NCBI GenBank assembly: GCA_030141605.1
Contig: JAQGDQ010000203.1
Span: forward strand, 315,001 to 379,000
Length of the DNA: 64,000 bases
DNA from: Tubiluchus corallicola
Lineage: Eukaryota; Priapulida; Priapulimorpha; Priapulimorphida; Tubiluchidae
Reading direction: 5' to 3'
Shown here: positions 1 to 11,145 of the stretch, piece by piece
How the letters are laid out: each line of letters starts with the position of its first letter
Numbering within the stretch: the first letter of the stretch is position 1
The notes under the pieces: model-generated
Database searches by the model: none
What the model saw: the letters and a program-made list of their open reading frames with translations, nothing else
What the model was told of the DNA's origin: nothing
Made by a program: the position numbers and the translations under genes

Positions 1-303
1 AGCTTCATTTATGATCTAAAATTTATTAAAATTTATATTAATAGCTATATTTGTTTACATAGTTTATTGTCAGCACTTCTCGCTGACAGAGACAACAGAA
101 CAGAGACAAGGTTTATTCACTGTGAGAACTAGTGGCATTTCGTAGCTGCTGTAGAGGCATGTAACTTGCTCAGAGTAATTTCTCTGAACGCTACTGCAAG
201 ATCTGTCACGAAATTTGGCCACGCTTACTGATAGAGAGTAACTCACAGCACGTCTTGCTCTCTAATGTCACTCGTTGATGTAAGTGTTGTTACACATGTT
301 TAG

Positions 304-3300
304 GAGCATGGGCTGGTCCTAGTCGGTGCCGGTGATTCAATGAAACTAGAAGCTGATACCGGACGGGTAAAGGAAGGAGAGGAGCTGCCTTTAGCAATTC
401 TGTCCCAACAAACTGCCAAAATTTTAGATGAAGCTGGTGATGGATCTTTAGGTACAGTCTTTTATTTTTCTGTGGTTTTTGCTAGTTTGGGTTTATCAGT
501 TAATTAAAAAAGTATAGGGTGTTCCAAAAAATGGTGTACTAATAAATGCTATAAGCATACAAATATTACACAAGGCTGGACTTAGGAGGAGTGGGCCCTA
601 CTGAAAACAGTTTTGGTGGTCTTCTCAGTATGTAGAATTATAAAAAGTACAATTTTATATGCTTTATAGTTTGTATTTTTAATGGAAACCAATTAAAATG
701 TGCACTTAGAAAGCGTGGTGCTTGTGAGTTAATGGACCAACAGCTACATTTTAAAATAAAACTGCATAACATGTAAGTCGGATAAGCAGCAAACAAAATG
801 TCTAGATCACTACTGGAAAGTGCATAGTTTGGGGACACCCTCCGATTCCGTCTGAATTTAGCCTACTTTATGTTTGGTCACCGAGATGTGCATGTACATA
901 AAGATTCACTAAAGTAATTTCGTCACATGATACTGTTAAAAAATTCTATACCCTCATATCTCGGTTTGCCGGACAAAAGCGGGAAGACATCGGTCCGAAT
1001 TTGCCAATTGTCCGTATTTACCGATACTAAGCTAATACAGTAGGGGCTGTGTGTTAGACTCACGGCAATGTAGAAGCAAAACAACAGATTGTGTCTGTAA
1101 TATGCGGGACTTTTTAACGGTTCACATTCTGTCCGATTCTTCCAATATCCGTAAAAGAAAGATCCGGCAAACCGAGATATGGGCATATGTTTACGTATAT
1201 TTAAAAGCCCTCGACACTTGGTTTAATTGTTTACGTATGTTTTTTTAAGCATACTAAGTGTAGTTTCTTAAGTAGCTAAAAGCTACACTAAGTATACTAA
1301 ATAGTCACAGCTTCGTAAATTAGGAGATAATCCAAAGATCAAGTATACTTACTCTTAATGGGCTTATTCAAATTAGTGTCCGTACACTTTACAAACACTT
1401 CTACACTTTATGGGTGACATAGAACTACCTCAAATTCCATGCCTAATTGTGGTGCAAAATAAGTTATGTAGCACACTTTGTAGATGGTCCATTTTATGAC
1501 TTGTGCTCTTTTCACAGCCCTGGTTGCCCATATTGAAGGTTTAAGCAAAATAGCAAAAATAGTGATGTCTATAAAAAACTCAAGATTATTTTCACGTATT
1601 GTCATATTTCTACAAAACCGTTAATTTTTAAACACCCTGTATATTTTATATTAAATGAAATAAGTACAATGTTATTATCTTTGTAAAGCTTTCTCTCAAC
1701 TTATACATAGATATGGCTTATAAAAAGCATCAGATAGTAAAAATTGGTCTCTTGCCTTCTGTATATTGTAATTCTAAGTAGTGACAAGTGCTTGTAGTGT
1801 ACTAGATTTGTAGTAAGTGAATTTGCAAGTTATGTACTATTTAGGAAATGATAGTGGCATTTTTTCATTTAAGTGGTAAAATATTTGCTGTATTACTAGA
1901 CTCTTTTTAGTTATTACCTATCTATAGGGTTTTATAGGTGTAAACTGAGCACTTTGTGCCATTTTCAAGTTTTTTTTTAAATCTGTAGAAGAACGATTGA
2001 GAAAGTTTGCTGAGGAGAAGAAGGATTTAGAGGATAGAGTGCGTCGTCTTCGTATGACTCTGGAGGAGGAAAGGGAAGCTAATTCGCAAGCACTGAAAGA
2101 GGCTCACAAAGTCTCCATGGCCTTGAACGGTTTAGACGATGATAGAAATCCTCGTATGTTTTCTACAGCTTACCCTATCGACTTGTCTATCAGTGAAGCC
2201 AAACATGTCAAACTCTAATTCTTTCACTTTGGACTACCTGCATTTAGTTCATCTCATTGAAGAATTTAGCAATGTTAAACTCCAATTCATCATCTCTATA
2301 GTTTTCCTGTCTGTCTGTCTTTCTCATTTTACTATATAGTTCATCACATGTATATTATTTACAGTGATTATTACTATGAAACTTCTGTTTTACAGGTGAT
2401 TCTGGTGAATCAAGGATAAAACTAATGAAAGCTGAACAAGAAGTAGCTTCGTTACAGTCTAGTGTGAGTATTTTTACTGTATTGTAGTAGCAATAGCAAT
2501 CCGTTGGATTTCGTATTGAAATTAGTGCTTAAATTTAATGTGGTTGAGTTGTAAGTGAAAACTACTTTTAGTTTTGTTCTTATCCAATGGGATCTATTGT
2601 AATTCTTCGCAACTTTGTAATGCTTTACCGTATTTTTGACAGGCTTGGCATTCTTGAATACAGTTTTCATTTTTCTATCTTGCAGCGCTAGTTTTATTAA
2701 AATCTGCTGAGCAGTCGCAATAAATTTTTATACTGTAACAATGTCAAAGTTGTAGCGAAACAGTGTTATGGATGGGAAGAATACTTTGCCAAGTGTCCAA
2801 GTGTACGTCCAGTAAATAAACTGTTGTCTAGTAAATAAATACAGAGTTAACCTTGGCAGTGAGATAAGTTCTGGTTCTGGCATAAACAAGCCTTGCCATT
2901 GAGCCTTTGATTCTGATTTGCAGTATATAGAATGGTGTAACCTGTTTCTCAGTATTTTGAATGTTGAGGGCAGTCTTTGGTGAGACTTGTTGTTTTGTTA
3001 ATAAAACAAAAGATAATATTAATCTGAATTTATAAATATATATTGACTTTTCGTTATTTATAGTTGAATAGAAACGAACGTGATTTAAAAAGGGCGCAGC
3101 AACAAGTACAAGAATTAGAACAAGAAATTGATGACCTAAAGACTGATAAACGCAAGACCCAAAGAGAGGTAATAACATTTAGTCTGCATTATTGTCTGAG
3201 TAGTGACTTAGAATCTACTTTGGGTGGGGTATACTGCACTAAGCAGCCCATTTAATTATGAGATTCTTGTAATAAAATGATTGCTGGGTTAGAATCCTCA

Positions 3301-3586
3301 CCACTAGCTGTTTCTAATTCAGCTCTACCTTTTAACAAAATAATGTTCTAAATTAATGCAAATTTTTTAAAACACGTGTTTTAATTTGATGTAATGAAAA
3401 TTGGGTTATGAATAAAATGTCCATTTTATTTGTATTAATATTATTAGTTTAATAGTTACTTTGTCTGATGTTTAGCTTCGCGAAGCCAAATCTCGGATAG
3501 AGGAGGTTGAAACAGAAAAGGGTCACTTGCAAAAGCGACTAGACAAACTTAGGAAAGAACGTATTAATGCAATGACGAACGGGTGA
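304..3586 (+). CDS. LRRFIP: LRRFIP homologue, C-terminal five exons (partial gene)
   Basis: Five exons can be joined with clean GT..AG sites and matching phases: 304-451, 1989-2153, 2396-2463, 3064-3168 and 3476-3586 (stop TGA at 3584). They give 198 C-terminal residues; the N-terminal exons lie upstream of the window. The first exon reads EHGLVLVGAGDS, then an AILSQQTAKILDEAGDGSL stretch; the second begins EERLRKFAEEKKDLEDRVRR. This order matches the conserved end of LRRFIP1/2 (an EKHGLV-type start, a SQEAAQVLESAGEG-like stretch, then RLRKLAGEKEEL). The remainder is heptad-rich coiled coil (LNRNERDLKRAQQQVQELEQ, EKGHLQKRLDKLRKER) ending in AMTNG. Family members bind the gelsolin-like protein flightless-I and act as cytoplasmic adaptors in actin and Toll/Wnt-related signalling; that role is family knowledge, not seen here. 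Family assignment is strong; the subtype is not resolved. Confidence 0.88.
511..1642. mobile_element. Decayed DNA transposon with AGGGTGTT inverted ends, in LRRFIP intron
   Basis: The left end at 516-530 (AGGGTGTTCCAAAAA) and the complement of 1625-1638 (AGGGTGTTTAAAAA) form an imperfect terminal inverted repeat about 1.1 kb apart. Both ends adjoin TA-rich sequence. Ends of this AGGGTGTT type are frequent in invertebrate DNA transposons. Minus-strand open stretches at 638-838 and 1408-1605 could be transposase remnants, but I see no DDE motif. A smaller MITE-like inverted repeat (955-1181) is nested inside. It sits between LRRFIP exons 304-451 and 1989-2153. Confidence 0.45.
945..1190. mobile_element. 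MITE-like inverted repeat (~235 bp)
   Basis: CATATCTCGGTTTGCCGGA at 955-973 is the exact reverse complement of 1163-1181. Imperfect pairing continues inward (GGAAGACATCGGTCCGAA on the left against a GGAAGAATCGGACAGAA complement on the right). The arrangement is that of a miniature inverted-repeat element with roughly 50-bp imperfect arms and no coding capacity. It lies in an LRRFIP intron, within a larger inverted-repeat element. Confidence 0.6.
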
Positions 3587-5550
3587 AGCTTGATACTGTT
3601 GCTGCTATCTTGTGGTTGTGTGTATGAAGTTTACATATGTACACATTGGTGCTGACCATCTGAAGGTTTTCAAGGAAATGAATTCATTATATTTATAAAG
3701 ATTGTCTTCCTGATTTGCTTGTGTTTTTCTTCTGTAGGCTATTAATATTATTTTTATGTTACTGTTCTGTTTGTGTTGCTTGCTTATTTCTAGCTTCCTA
3801 GTCTTTATATATAACTATGCATTACTTTCCAGTGAGAAATAACTTACCAAGAGTATGAAAGTTCACAAAAAGTCCTACTTTAACTTTCAGAAAACTTGCC
3901 ATGTGATTTGAAATTGTGTTTGACAAATTTGCTGCTTTGATATGCTGTGCTGCTTTAATTGTATTTGCATAATTATGTAAATATGTGCCATTTACTGACT
4001 ATTCGCCAGTCTTGGCACAGCTACATCTCCAGAAGTAAAGTTTGAGAAAAAAAATGTATACTGATGTGCAATTATTAAATTGCCTTCTGCTTGTTTCCAT
4101 ACTTCAGTAATGTGAGGAGAACAATGGTAGAGCAAAATAATTTTGCATAAATTGCCATGGATTTAATTAATCTGAAATTCTGAATGAAACTGTAGCTTAT
4201 TCTCATTTCCATCATTATGGCTGAATATCTTCTACAGTATGTGACCATCAGCTGTCCAATGTTGTGCCAGTCTCAAACTTCGATTTGGGAAGTGCTCACT
4301 GTAAAGGCTTATAGAGCAAAAAACAGTCTTTTTCAGAAGAAATAGTTGTGTTTTCTATTATAAATTGGTCAGAAATCCGACTCAGTTTTTGTTCATTTCC
4401 GGTTGTTTGAACATCTGACACAAGTTCAACTTTAACTATTTATATTATTTGAACAGTTTGAATTATGGTTGATTGTGTTTTCTGCTCCTAAAAATATTAA
4501 CCTTCACACTTGAACAACTTTATTGTGCTTTTTCAGCCATCATTGATATCAGTGTAATTTGTAACTAGTCTTATAAGCATTATGACCTGGTCAGTAAAGC
4601 AGCTAAAGTTAAAAACACTATTAAAATGAGTTCTTTGCATTTCTGGCAAATAGCCAACCAGTTAATAACCTTAATTTCAGTTAGAATCGGATTAAATTAG
4701 AAGCCAAACATAGAAAGCAAGTACATGTATATTATTTTGCTGTCAGAATAAGTATTGCAAAATTTGATTTTTCAGTGATGCTGAATATGCTTTTGAAATA
4801 TCCAGGATGCTTCACTGGACTTTTGTGAAAGGATATCATGACTTTGTCCCACGTTGTATACATCATTATTTCACATTTCTGTAGCAACTTGTCCTGTATG
4901 TTGAATGTCTCATTTAAGCCGTTTGCAAAAAATGCCGTCCAATTTAATGTCAAAAAGGGATTACAAAACTTGTTTTTCTTTTATTAGGCAGTGAATGATG
5001 CCCGTAGGCTGAAGATTCCTTTACTTTGACATTCTTCGTCTAGGTATTGCATCTATTCATGAGATCTTTTGCAGCAACTCACTTTAGAACTGGGTTTGAA
5101 TAAACCATTGAAAAATCTGCTTCAGTACGAATATACTAGCTGTGAGTTGCTGGAGTAAGCTTTGATAATCAAATCACAGTTTTGTGGGGGTTTGTCTTCG
5201 CAACTTTTTTGTCTTGTGTGTTTCTTCTGCTTTATGTAACTACCTGTACAATAGTAATCGTGAAAACTATAAATGTACTCTACTTTTATTATTTAGTTTT
5301 ATTATTTATAGTTTGGTTGCCACAGCAATTTTCTATTGCATAGATAGGATACACTGAGGTTGTGCTGTTATTAATATTTAAATGAGTTGCAAGTTTGATC
5401 ATTTTAGACATATGTTGTAAATATTTACCACACTATATGTACTTGTTAGGATCAGTGTGGTTTGTATACTGGCTTTAACACTTTGTTGTTACCTCACATA
5501 ATGAGGTAAAAAAATTACCTCATTATGTGAGGATACTAATAAATAAAATG
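3587..5550 (+). other. Probable LRRFIP 3'UTR / gene-free stretch
   Basis: No exon or conserved ORF is visible after the LRRFIP stop. Poly(A) signals AATAAA occur at 5099-5104 and, overlapping, at 5538-5543 and 5542-5547, so the transcript may carry a 1.5-2 kb 3'UTR. That extent is inference from signals only. Confidence 0.4.
5492..5532. repeat. Perfect 18-bp inverted repeat (hairpin) beside poly(A) signals
   Basis: The arm CCTCACATAATGAGGTAA (5492-5509) is exactly complementary to 5515-5532, with a five-A loop at 5510-5514. The hairpin ends 5 nt before AATAAA at 5538. It could be a 3'UTR stem-loop of the upstream LRRFIP transcript or a minimal palindromic element. Confidence 0.8.
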
Positions 5551-5684
5551 TTTCAAACATACTTAAAAGCTTGACTTGAATATTTTACAAAACTGAAATT
5601 GATAATCTTCATTTTCTGCTGTGCAAAGAGTGTGGTGAACTTATGACAAAGGTCAAGGGTCAGTATTTAAGATACCCTGTGCAT

Positions 5685-5754
5685 GCAGTCCAATACATTT
5701 TTGACAAATGTCAAAGGTCGCAGTCCAATAAATTTTTGACAAAAGTTGAAGGTC
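5685..5754. repeat. Tandem duplication, 35-bp unit x2
   Basis: Copies at 5685-5719 and 5720-5754 share GCAGTCCAATA, ATTTTTGACAAA and AAGGTC with a few substitutions. A partial related motif (GACAAAGGTCAAGG) lies just upstream near 5644. Confidence 0.75.
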
Positions 5755-5759
5755 AAGTT

Positions 5760-8030
5760 TAATATGTATAAAATTAATATGAATTTCTGCAGTAGTTCGT
5801 GCACTTTTGTAAGAAAATGGGCAATAACAAAGCGAAATTAGCTTAACATAATGTGAGTTATGCCATAAATTCATATGAAAATGAAGTTTCACTGAAAGGT
5901 CATCATCTAAGATGAGTTTACAGTTTATGTATAACATGTTTATTGTTGGATATTGAATAAACATTTGAATAATTTCGATCATCCATATGATGGTGAGAAC
6001 AAATCCAAATGACTGCCTTACCAAATATGCATATCAAGGCAAATTTAACTAACAATTTATCAGAGAATATTTTACTGATTAAATTATCAGTAATTAAAAA
6101 TGTAGATACAAAGTGTTGTGGAATCACTAGTATGTACCACATATTAGCTGAGCCCAAGCTCTTTCACTTAAAAATGGGCACATTGCTCCTGTCTGACAAA
6201 TAGTTAATAAAAAAGCCCCGTTAATTATGATCACAATTATATGTCTTTTAAAAGAGGCTGGAGCCTTTAGAAACTGTGTCTTCGTGTACCAGTTACTTGG
6301 CACACTTTTTGTGTTCACTAATTGATTACATCTCACATTACTTTCTTTATCCCAATTGCTCAATCCCAATTTTCCACAAGTAAATATCAGAGTAACACAT
6401 GTAGAGCCAAATTTTTTCATTGATGCGTTGTAGTCAACCAAACCTGTCGTTTCATAACGTCATCTTCCTTTTAATCCTAATGCAAGAGCTGTCACGTGCT
6501 TTATTATGCAAACAGATCCAAAGTTCATCGTAAGCCAACTGAGTAATGGGGGAGCTTAATGCGTGATTGAGAGGAAACTGCAGACTTACATCTTATGTAT
6601 AAACGATTTATTTTTGTGTTTTGTGCATTGTGCTTTCTCAATAATAACGTGGCAGGTATTTTTATGTATGTCAAAGTTTGGTGTGAACTTAATTACCTTA
6701 GTTTTTTTCCTAGCTAACCTACCAGCGGGAATTTATGTAAATCAAGAACAAGAAAAACCAAAATTCAGTGGTGTGTCTTCTGTTTATTTTCACATAATTT
6801 ATCAGCACAAATGACATTGCAGTAACACAGACAAGTTTTAAAGGCATTTAAATCAAACAAAAAGTATTGCTTAAAAGAACTTAACATTCTTCAAGCAAGA
6901 GATAATGTAATTCACAGGAAACAATTCTGAAAGGCCTTGTGGAAGAAACTTGACTTATATAAACAGCTGTCTTCTATTACCATCGTAAAATTGTGAGGAA
7001 CAGCAGCAAAACGAGTTATTCAAAACAAATGCTGAGGCTTATGAAACTAACGAGCAAAGAGAAGAGCATGCTTATCATAGTGACAGAAGAGACTTCATTA
7101 GCAATTATAAACAAACAATTAGACAATAGAAAAAAGAAAAGACACGGCACTTCAGTACACTATTAGGTGAGAAAGAGAAACGCAAACAATCAACAATTTT
7201 TTTGGATTTTGTAATATAGACACTTCTTAAAAGTGCAGAAAATCTTACCACATGCGAAAGAACACAATTATGAAAAATGCACAGATTGGGACAATAATCA
7301 TGATTCTCATTTATTGTCTAATGTTGTCCAACGACAGAATTTCGTCAGATCTGAGTTCTCGCTGGTACTTTATCAGATTCTGGTAGCATATAAAGTAGCT
7401 GTGCAAAATCGCGTCACTCGAATTACGGACTTTTTCATATGTATATGCAATAGCTTGGCTTGGCTGGACCTGTATTTCTAGGTCACAAAGACACGAGATT
7501 GCAAAATCAGTTTTAAGTGGAAATGATGAAAATCTGTCTTCAGCTCGCTTTATGTTCAAATTTTCGCCAAAACATCGGACAAGCTTTTGTCAAAATTAAT
7601 GAGGAGTAAGAACTTTGGGTTCACTAAACAATGGATAGCAATTTTACTGAATTGTAGACATCTGTTATTGTAGAGAGAAACTGAGGCTGGCAATTGGCTT
7701 AAGTTAAAACATATGCACTGGTATGAATTGACCAACGTCCACTAAGCTGTTAACAAATGTCATTCACAGCTTTTGACGTACCAAGAGCAATATCAACAAG
7801 CCACTTTTTGTGATGTAATGTCGCCAATATTTAGCCCACTGAACGATGAGAAGTGCTACATCAGTACTAGATAAGATGGCATCTGCTACTGGTCAAGATT
7901 GCAACTAAATTCTCCAGCTCATTTTAGAGCTCAGTTTTGTAAGCGTTCTTCTGAGGTGGTTGCGTTTTAACAGCTGAAACTTTTTGCAGTTATCCATAGA
8001 ACAAATTGTCAGATGATTGATTCCTGCGCT
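5760..8030. other. Gene-free stretch
   Basis: Only short ORFs without family resemblance or clean splice context are present. I see no RNA gene and no clear repeat. Confidence 0.5.
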
Positions 8031-8039
8031 GACCTGAAC

Positions 8040-9420
8040 AACCCATTAACCACGATTGCTACCCAGATGCACAAGATCCAGAAACAGTTCCTTGTATTTG
8101 CCATGAAGGCTGGAACGGAGATTACTACGATAGTCAAGGGGCATATTAGAACATGCACGCCAAATGCCATAGGTCCATCAATTCCTAACTGTAGCTGTTT
8201 GGAAAGATGTGGAGACCTATGTGAAATAGACACTGACCCCTCCCTCCCACCCCTTGCCAAAACAGGGATATCTGCACAAAAATTAATGATACTTTTTTTG
8301 TCTGTATGATTTTGTGCTACTGTATAGAAAAAAGTCCCTGCATCAGCTATGAGAAATGATACCTATATACTAGATTCAGATGATGAAGCTCCGCCGTTTT
8401 GTGACTGTGTGATCCTGCTTAGAAGGCGAATTTTATGTCATTTTTACTCTTTGCCAGGACTACGACTGTGTTAATGGAGAATGCAAACCAGAATCAAATA
8501 ATTCAACTTAGCCTCATTGTGACTGCGAAGAAACTTACATAGGAGATCATTGTAATATTGATCTTCTTTGTAAGCCGAGTCCGTGTGTGAGTGGAGGGAC
8601 GTGTTCTGATGACTACTATATGTGTGCTATATGCAGGCCAGAATGGGTAGGAAATAACTACAAATATTACAAATCCTTGTAAATCTGCACCTTGTCTGAA
8701 GGTAAAAAATGCACTCAAAATACCACAAATCCATCATTTCCTACAACTGTATAGAAGGGATTTGAGGGAGACTTCTGTGAAATGGACATTGATCCTTGTT
8801 TGTCAAGTCCTTGTGAGAACAGAGCCCTGTGCACGGAAATTAATGACATTATTAAGTGTGACTGCTTCTGTGACAATCAGATAATCCGTGTGAACATGGA
8901 AACTGTGAACCTTACAGCAATGATACATCGAAGCCACATCGCCACTTTGACGCTGGATAAATGGGTAAATATTTTGATCAACCAGTGTGACTCTAATCCA
9001 TGCCCGCCACAATGACAGGACTTGCTTTGATGTTGTATATCAATATTATTGTCATTTCAGGCCCAGAATAGCTGGGTAGTAGATGCACCATGAGGAATCC
9101 ATGTCATAATTCTCCTTGTCTTGATTGCGTCTGCTACCTCAGCCCTAAGAACCTTGTGATGTACATTGTGCCAGAGAGAAGTACACCAGTTTCTGTGTGA
9201 TTTGCAGCCACGTCAAAATGGTGGGACGTTCACGTGTACATGCGCAGACGGTTGGTGGGTGAATGATGTGAAGTGCACTATTCGTGTTTCCCGAATCCTT
9301 GTCATTATGTGGTCAGTGAATTGTTGAGGAAAGTGACAACAGCATTGTTATTTGTAAATGTGCTGTTGGTTGGATTGGCTAATTTTGTGAAACAAGCGGT
9401 GGTCCATGTAATGTTAAATG
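8040..9420 (+). pseudogene. Degenerate EGF-like repeat array
   Basis: The plus strand contains a run of recognisable but broken EGF-like modules in shifting frames. Examples are CICHEGWNGDYYD near 8092, CVNGEC and then HCDCEETYIGDHC (8470-8555), PSPCVSGGTCSDDYYMC (8578-8630), EGFEGDFCEMDIDPCLSSPC (8755-8815), NQCDSNPCPPQ followed by a stop (8980-9015), GGTFTCTCADGWW (9220-9258) and AVGWIG (9364-9380). The alternating cysteines and GxxC/DIDPC linkers are typical of Notch- or fibropellin-type tandem EGF repeats in secreted or membrane proteins. In-frame stops and frame changes occur in nearly every module, and splice sites do not rescue an open frame, so I call it a pseudogene. Whether it was once part of the lectin-like/PPxY membrane protein gene downstream on the same strand is unknown. 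Confidence 0.75.
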
Positions 9421-9604
9421 TTATCTAGAATATAAATATTTTTTCTTAGCTATTAAGTTATGAAAATACTGAAATAAAACTTTTAACGAAACGCTGAATT
9501 TGCAACGTATCTGTACACTTAGAGGTCCTCAGCTTTATGAACGATCTTCATTATGTTAACGGTGTTAGCTTATCTGGCTTTAACTATAATGCTGCAATGA
9601 AGTT

Positions 9605-9945
9605 GGGTCTTCACCGCCAGGGCGTCTGATTGGCCGCTCCTCTAGTTAGTTTGTTCCCTCGTATTTCGCATGCCAAATGGTCAGGGTTCAAAGCTAGGGT
9701 GATGAAACTTTATACAAACAGACAGAGATTTGTAGAAATAATTCGCCTATGATCTTGTCTTGTGTACTTCATGCAGGTTTGCCTTCGGAACAGGTGCCAC
9801 GATAGTAAAGACACCTGTCCGTTTACTTCCTGAATCAAAGATACTGTTCCATATCGGCAGTTTTATACCTTGTATGCAAAACTGATATGGATACCATCAA
9901 TGGATCGAAACATCACAATATAGTGGTAAGGGGTGAAAATAAATG
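9605..9945 (+). mobile_element. tRNA-derived SINE-like sequence
   Basis: From about 9626 the sequence resembles a tRNA-derived SINE head. It has an A-box-like CTCTAGTTAGTTTG (near 9650), a CGTATTTCGCATGCCAAATGG middle part, and a B-box-like GGGTTCAAAGCTAGGG (near 9684). A downstream segment at 9911-9950 (CATCACAATATAGTGGTAAG, then GGGTGAAAAT) recurs in diverged form at 30462-30490. Element boundaries and target-site duplications were not resolved. Confidence 0.5.
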
Positions 9946-11145
9946 GCGGTTTGCCATCCTTACAGTCCTACGAAATCCTATATCTACTCCATAATCGAAT
10001 TTATAAAAAAGATAATTATTAAATTCAGAATCAAGATGATGTACATACACTGTATATTTTTGTGTCACTATTTAGGTGGACATTTTTTGTCTCTTGATCA
10101 TTTTATTTTGATTCCCACTTTGTCTCTGACTATGCTGACAACTGGATCAGTTAAAGTTTGCTCTGTAAACAAAATTAAATACCATTGACATGGCTAGATA
10201 TTATACTTTATCATTCATATTTGCTTCTGCTTCTGTTTGCAGAATATCACCTTTCTCTCTTACTCTTATTATTAATCACCTATGTGCAGTATCTGGATAA
10301 CTGGCACGGCAATAGAACTATAAAAGGGAGTTCTGGGAAAAAATTAAGTCAGGTTTATAGTCTTGATTTGTGGTCCTTGTGAAGCGAAGTCAAAAGCTCT
10401 CTTTGTTGATAGATCGTGCAGTAACAATAGGTCCTAGAATCTAGGCTTGTATGTACGGAACGGCATACATACTTACTGTTAGGAAAGAACCAATATCTCA
10501 AAGACAGAACATGGTAACATGTAGCCTACATTTTAAGCATGATATGTAAGACTGCCATACTAACTCAGTGTGCCATTGGTAAATACATAAATGCATAGAT
10601 ATAGCCCAACTATCATCGCAGTATGTACAACTATTGCCTCGTACAATAATAGTACCCGTACAGGGGCAGTTACAACAATGTTATAAAAAAGCACAGGCAG
10701 TTCCAAAACCTAATATACAACACAGCTATAAATATTGTAACACATCATCAGACGTCAGTCAGGTCTGAGGTAGCAAACAAGTTTCTTATCACACTTCTGA
10801 CACCAGTGTAGTGAAGAGGCGCTTCGTGTCAAATTATGTTGATGTGCGCAGCTCAGTTAGATCAAGACAGAAGAGAGATTTATTGTAAAATCCCTTGCCA
10901 GGCCCTTTGTTGCGTGTTCTTGGCGATGGTCTGAATCGTCAGATTTTTTAATTAAAACACATTTGCTGCTAGTCAAACGTTCAGGTGTCAGTTTGTTTTT
11001 GCATATACATGTAAATTATATTATCTGCTAGCACAGAGTCCAGTTCATGTATCAGGCATAAAGCTAAAATAGGCTAGATGCATTAAATAATCATGCTTTT
11101 TTTAGTTTTTCTGCATTCTTTAACGTTGGCCTTACCTATTTTCAG

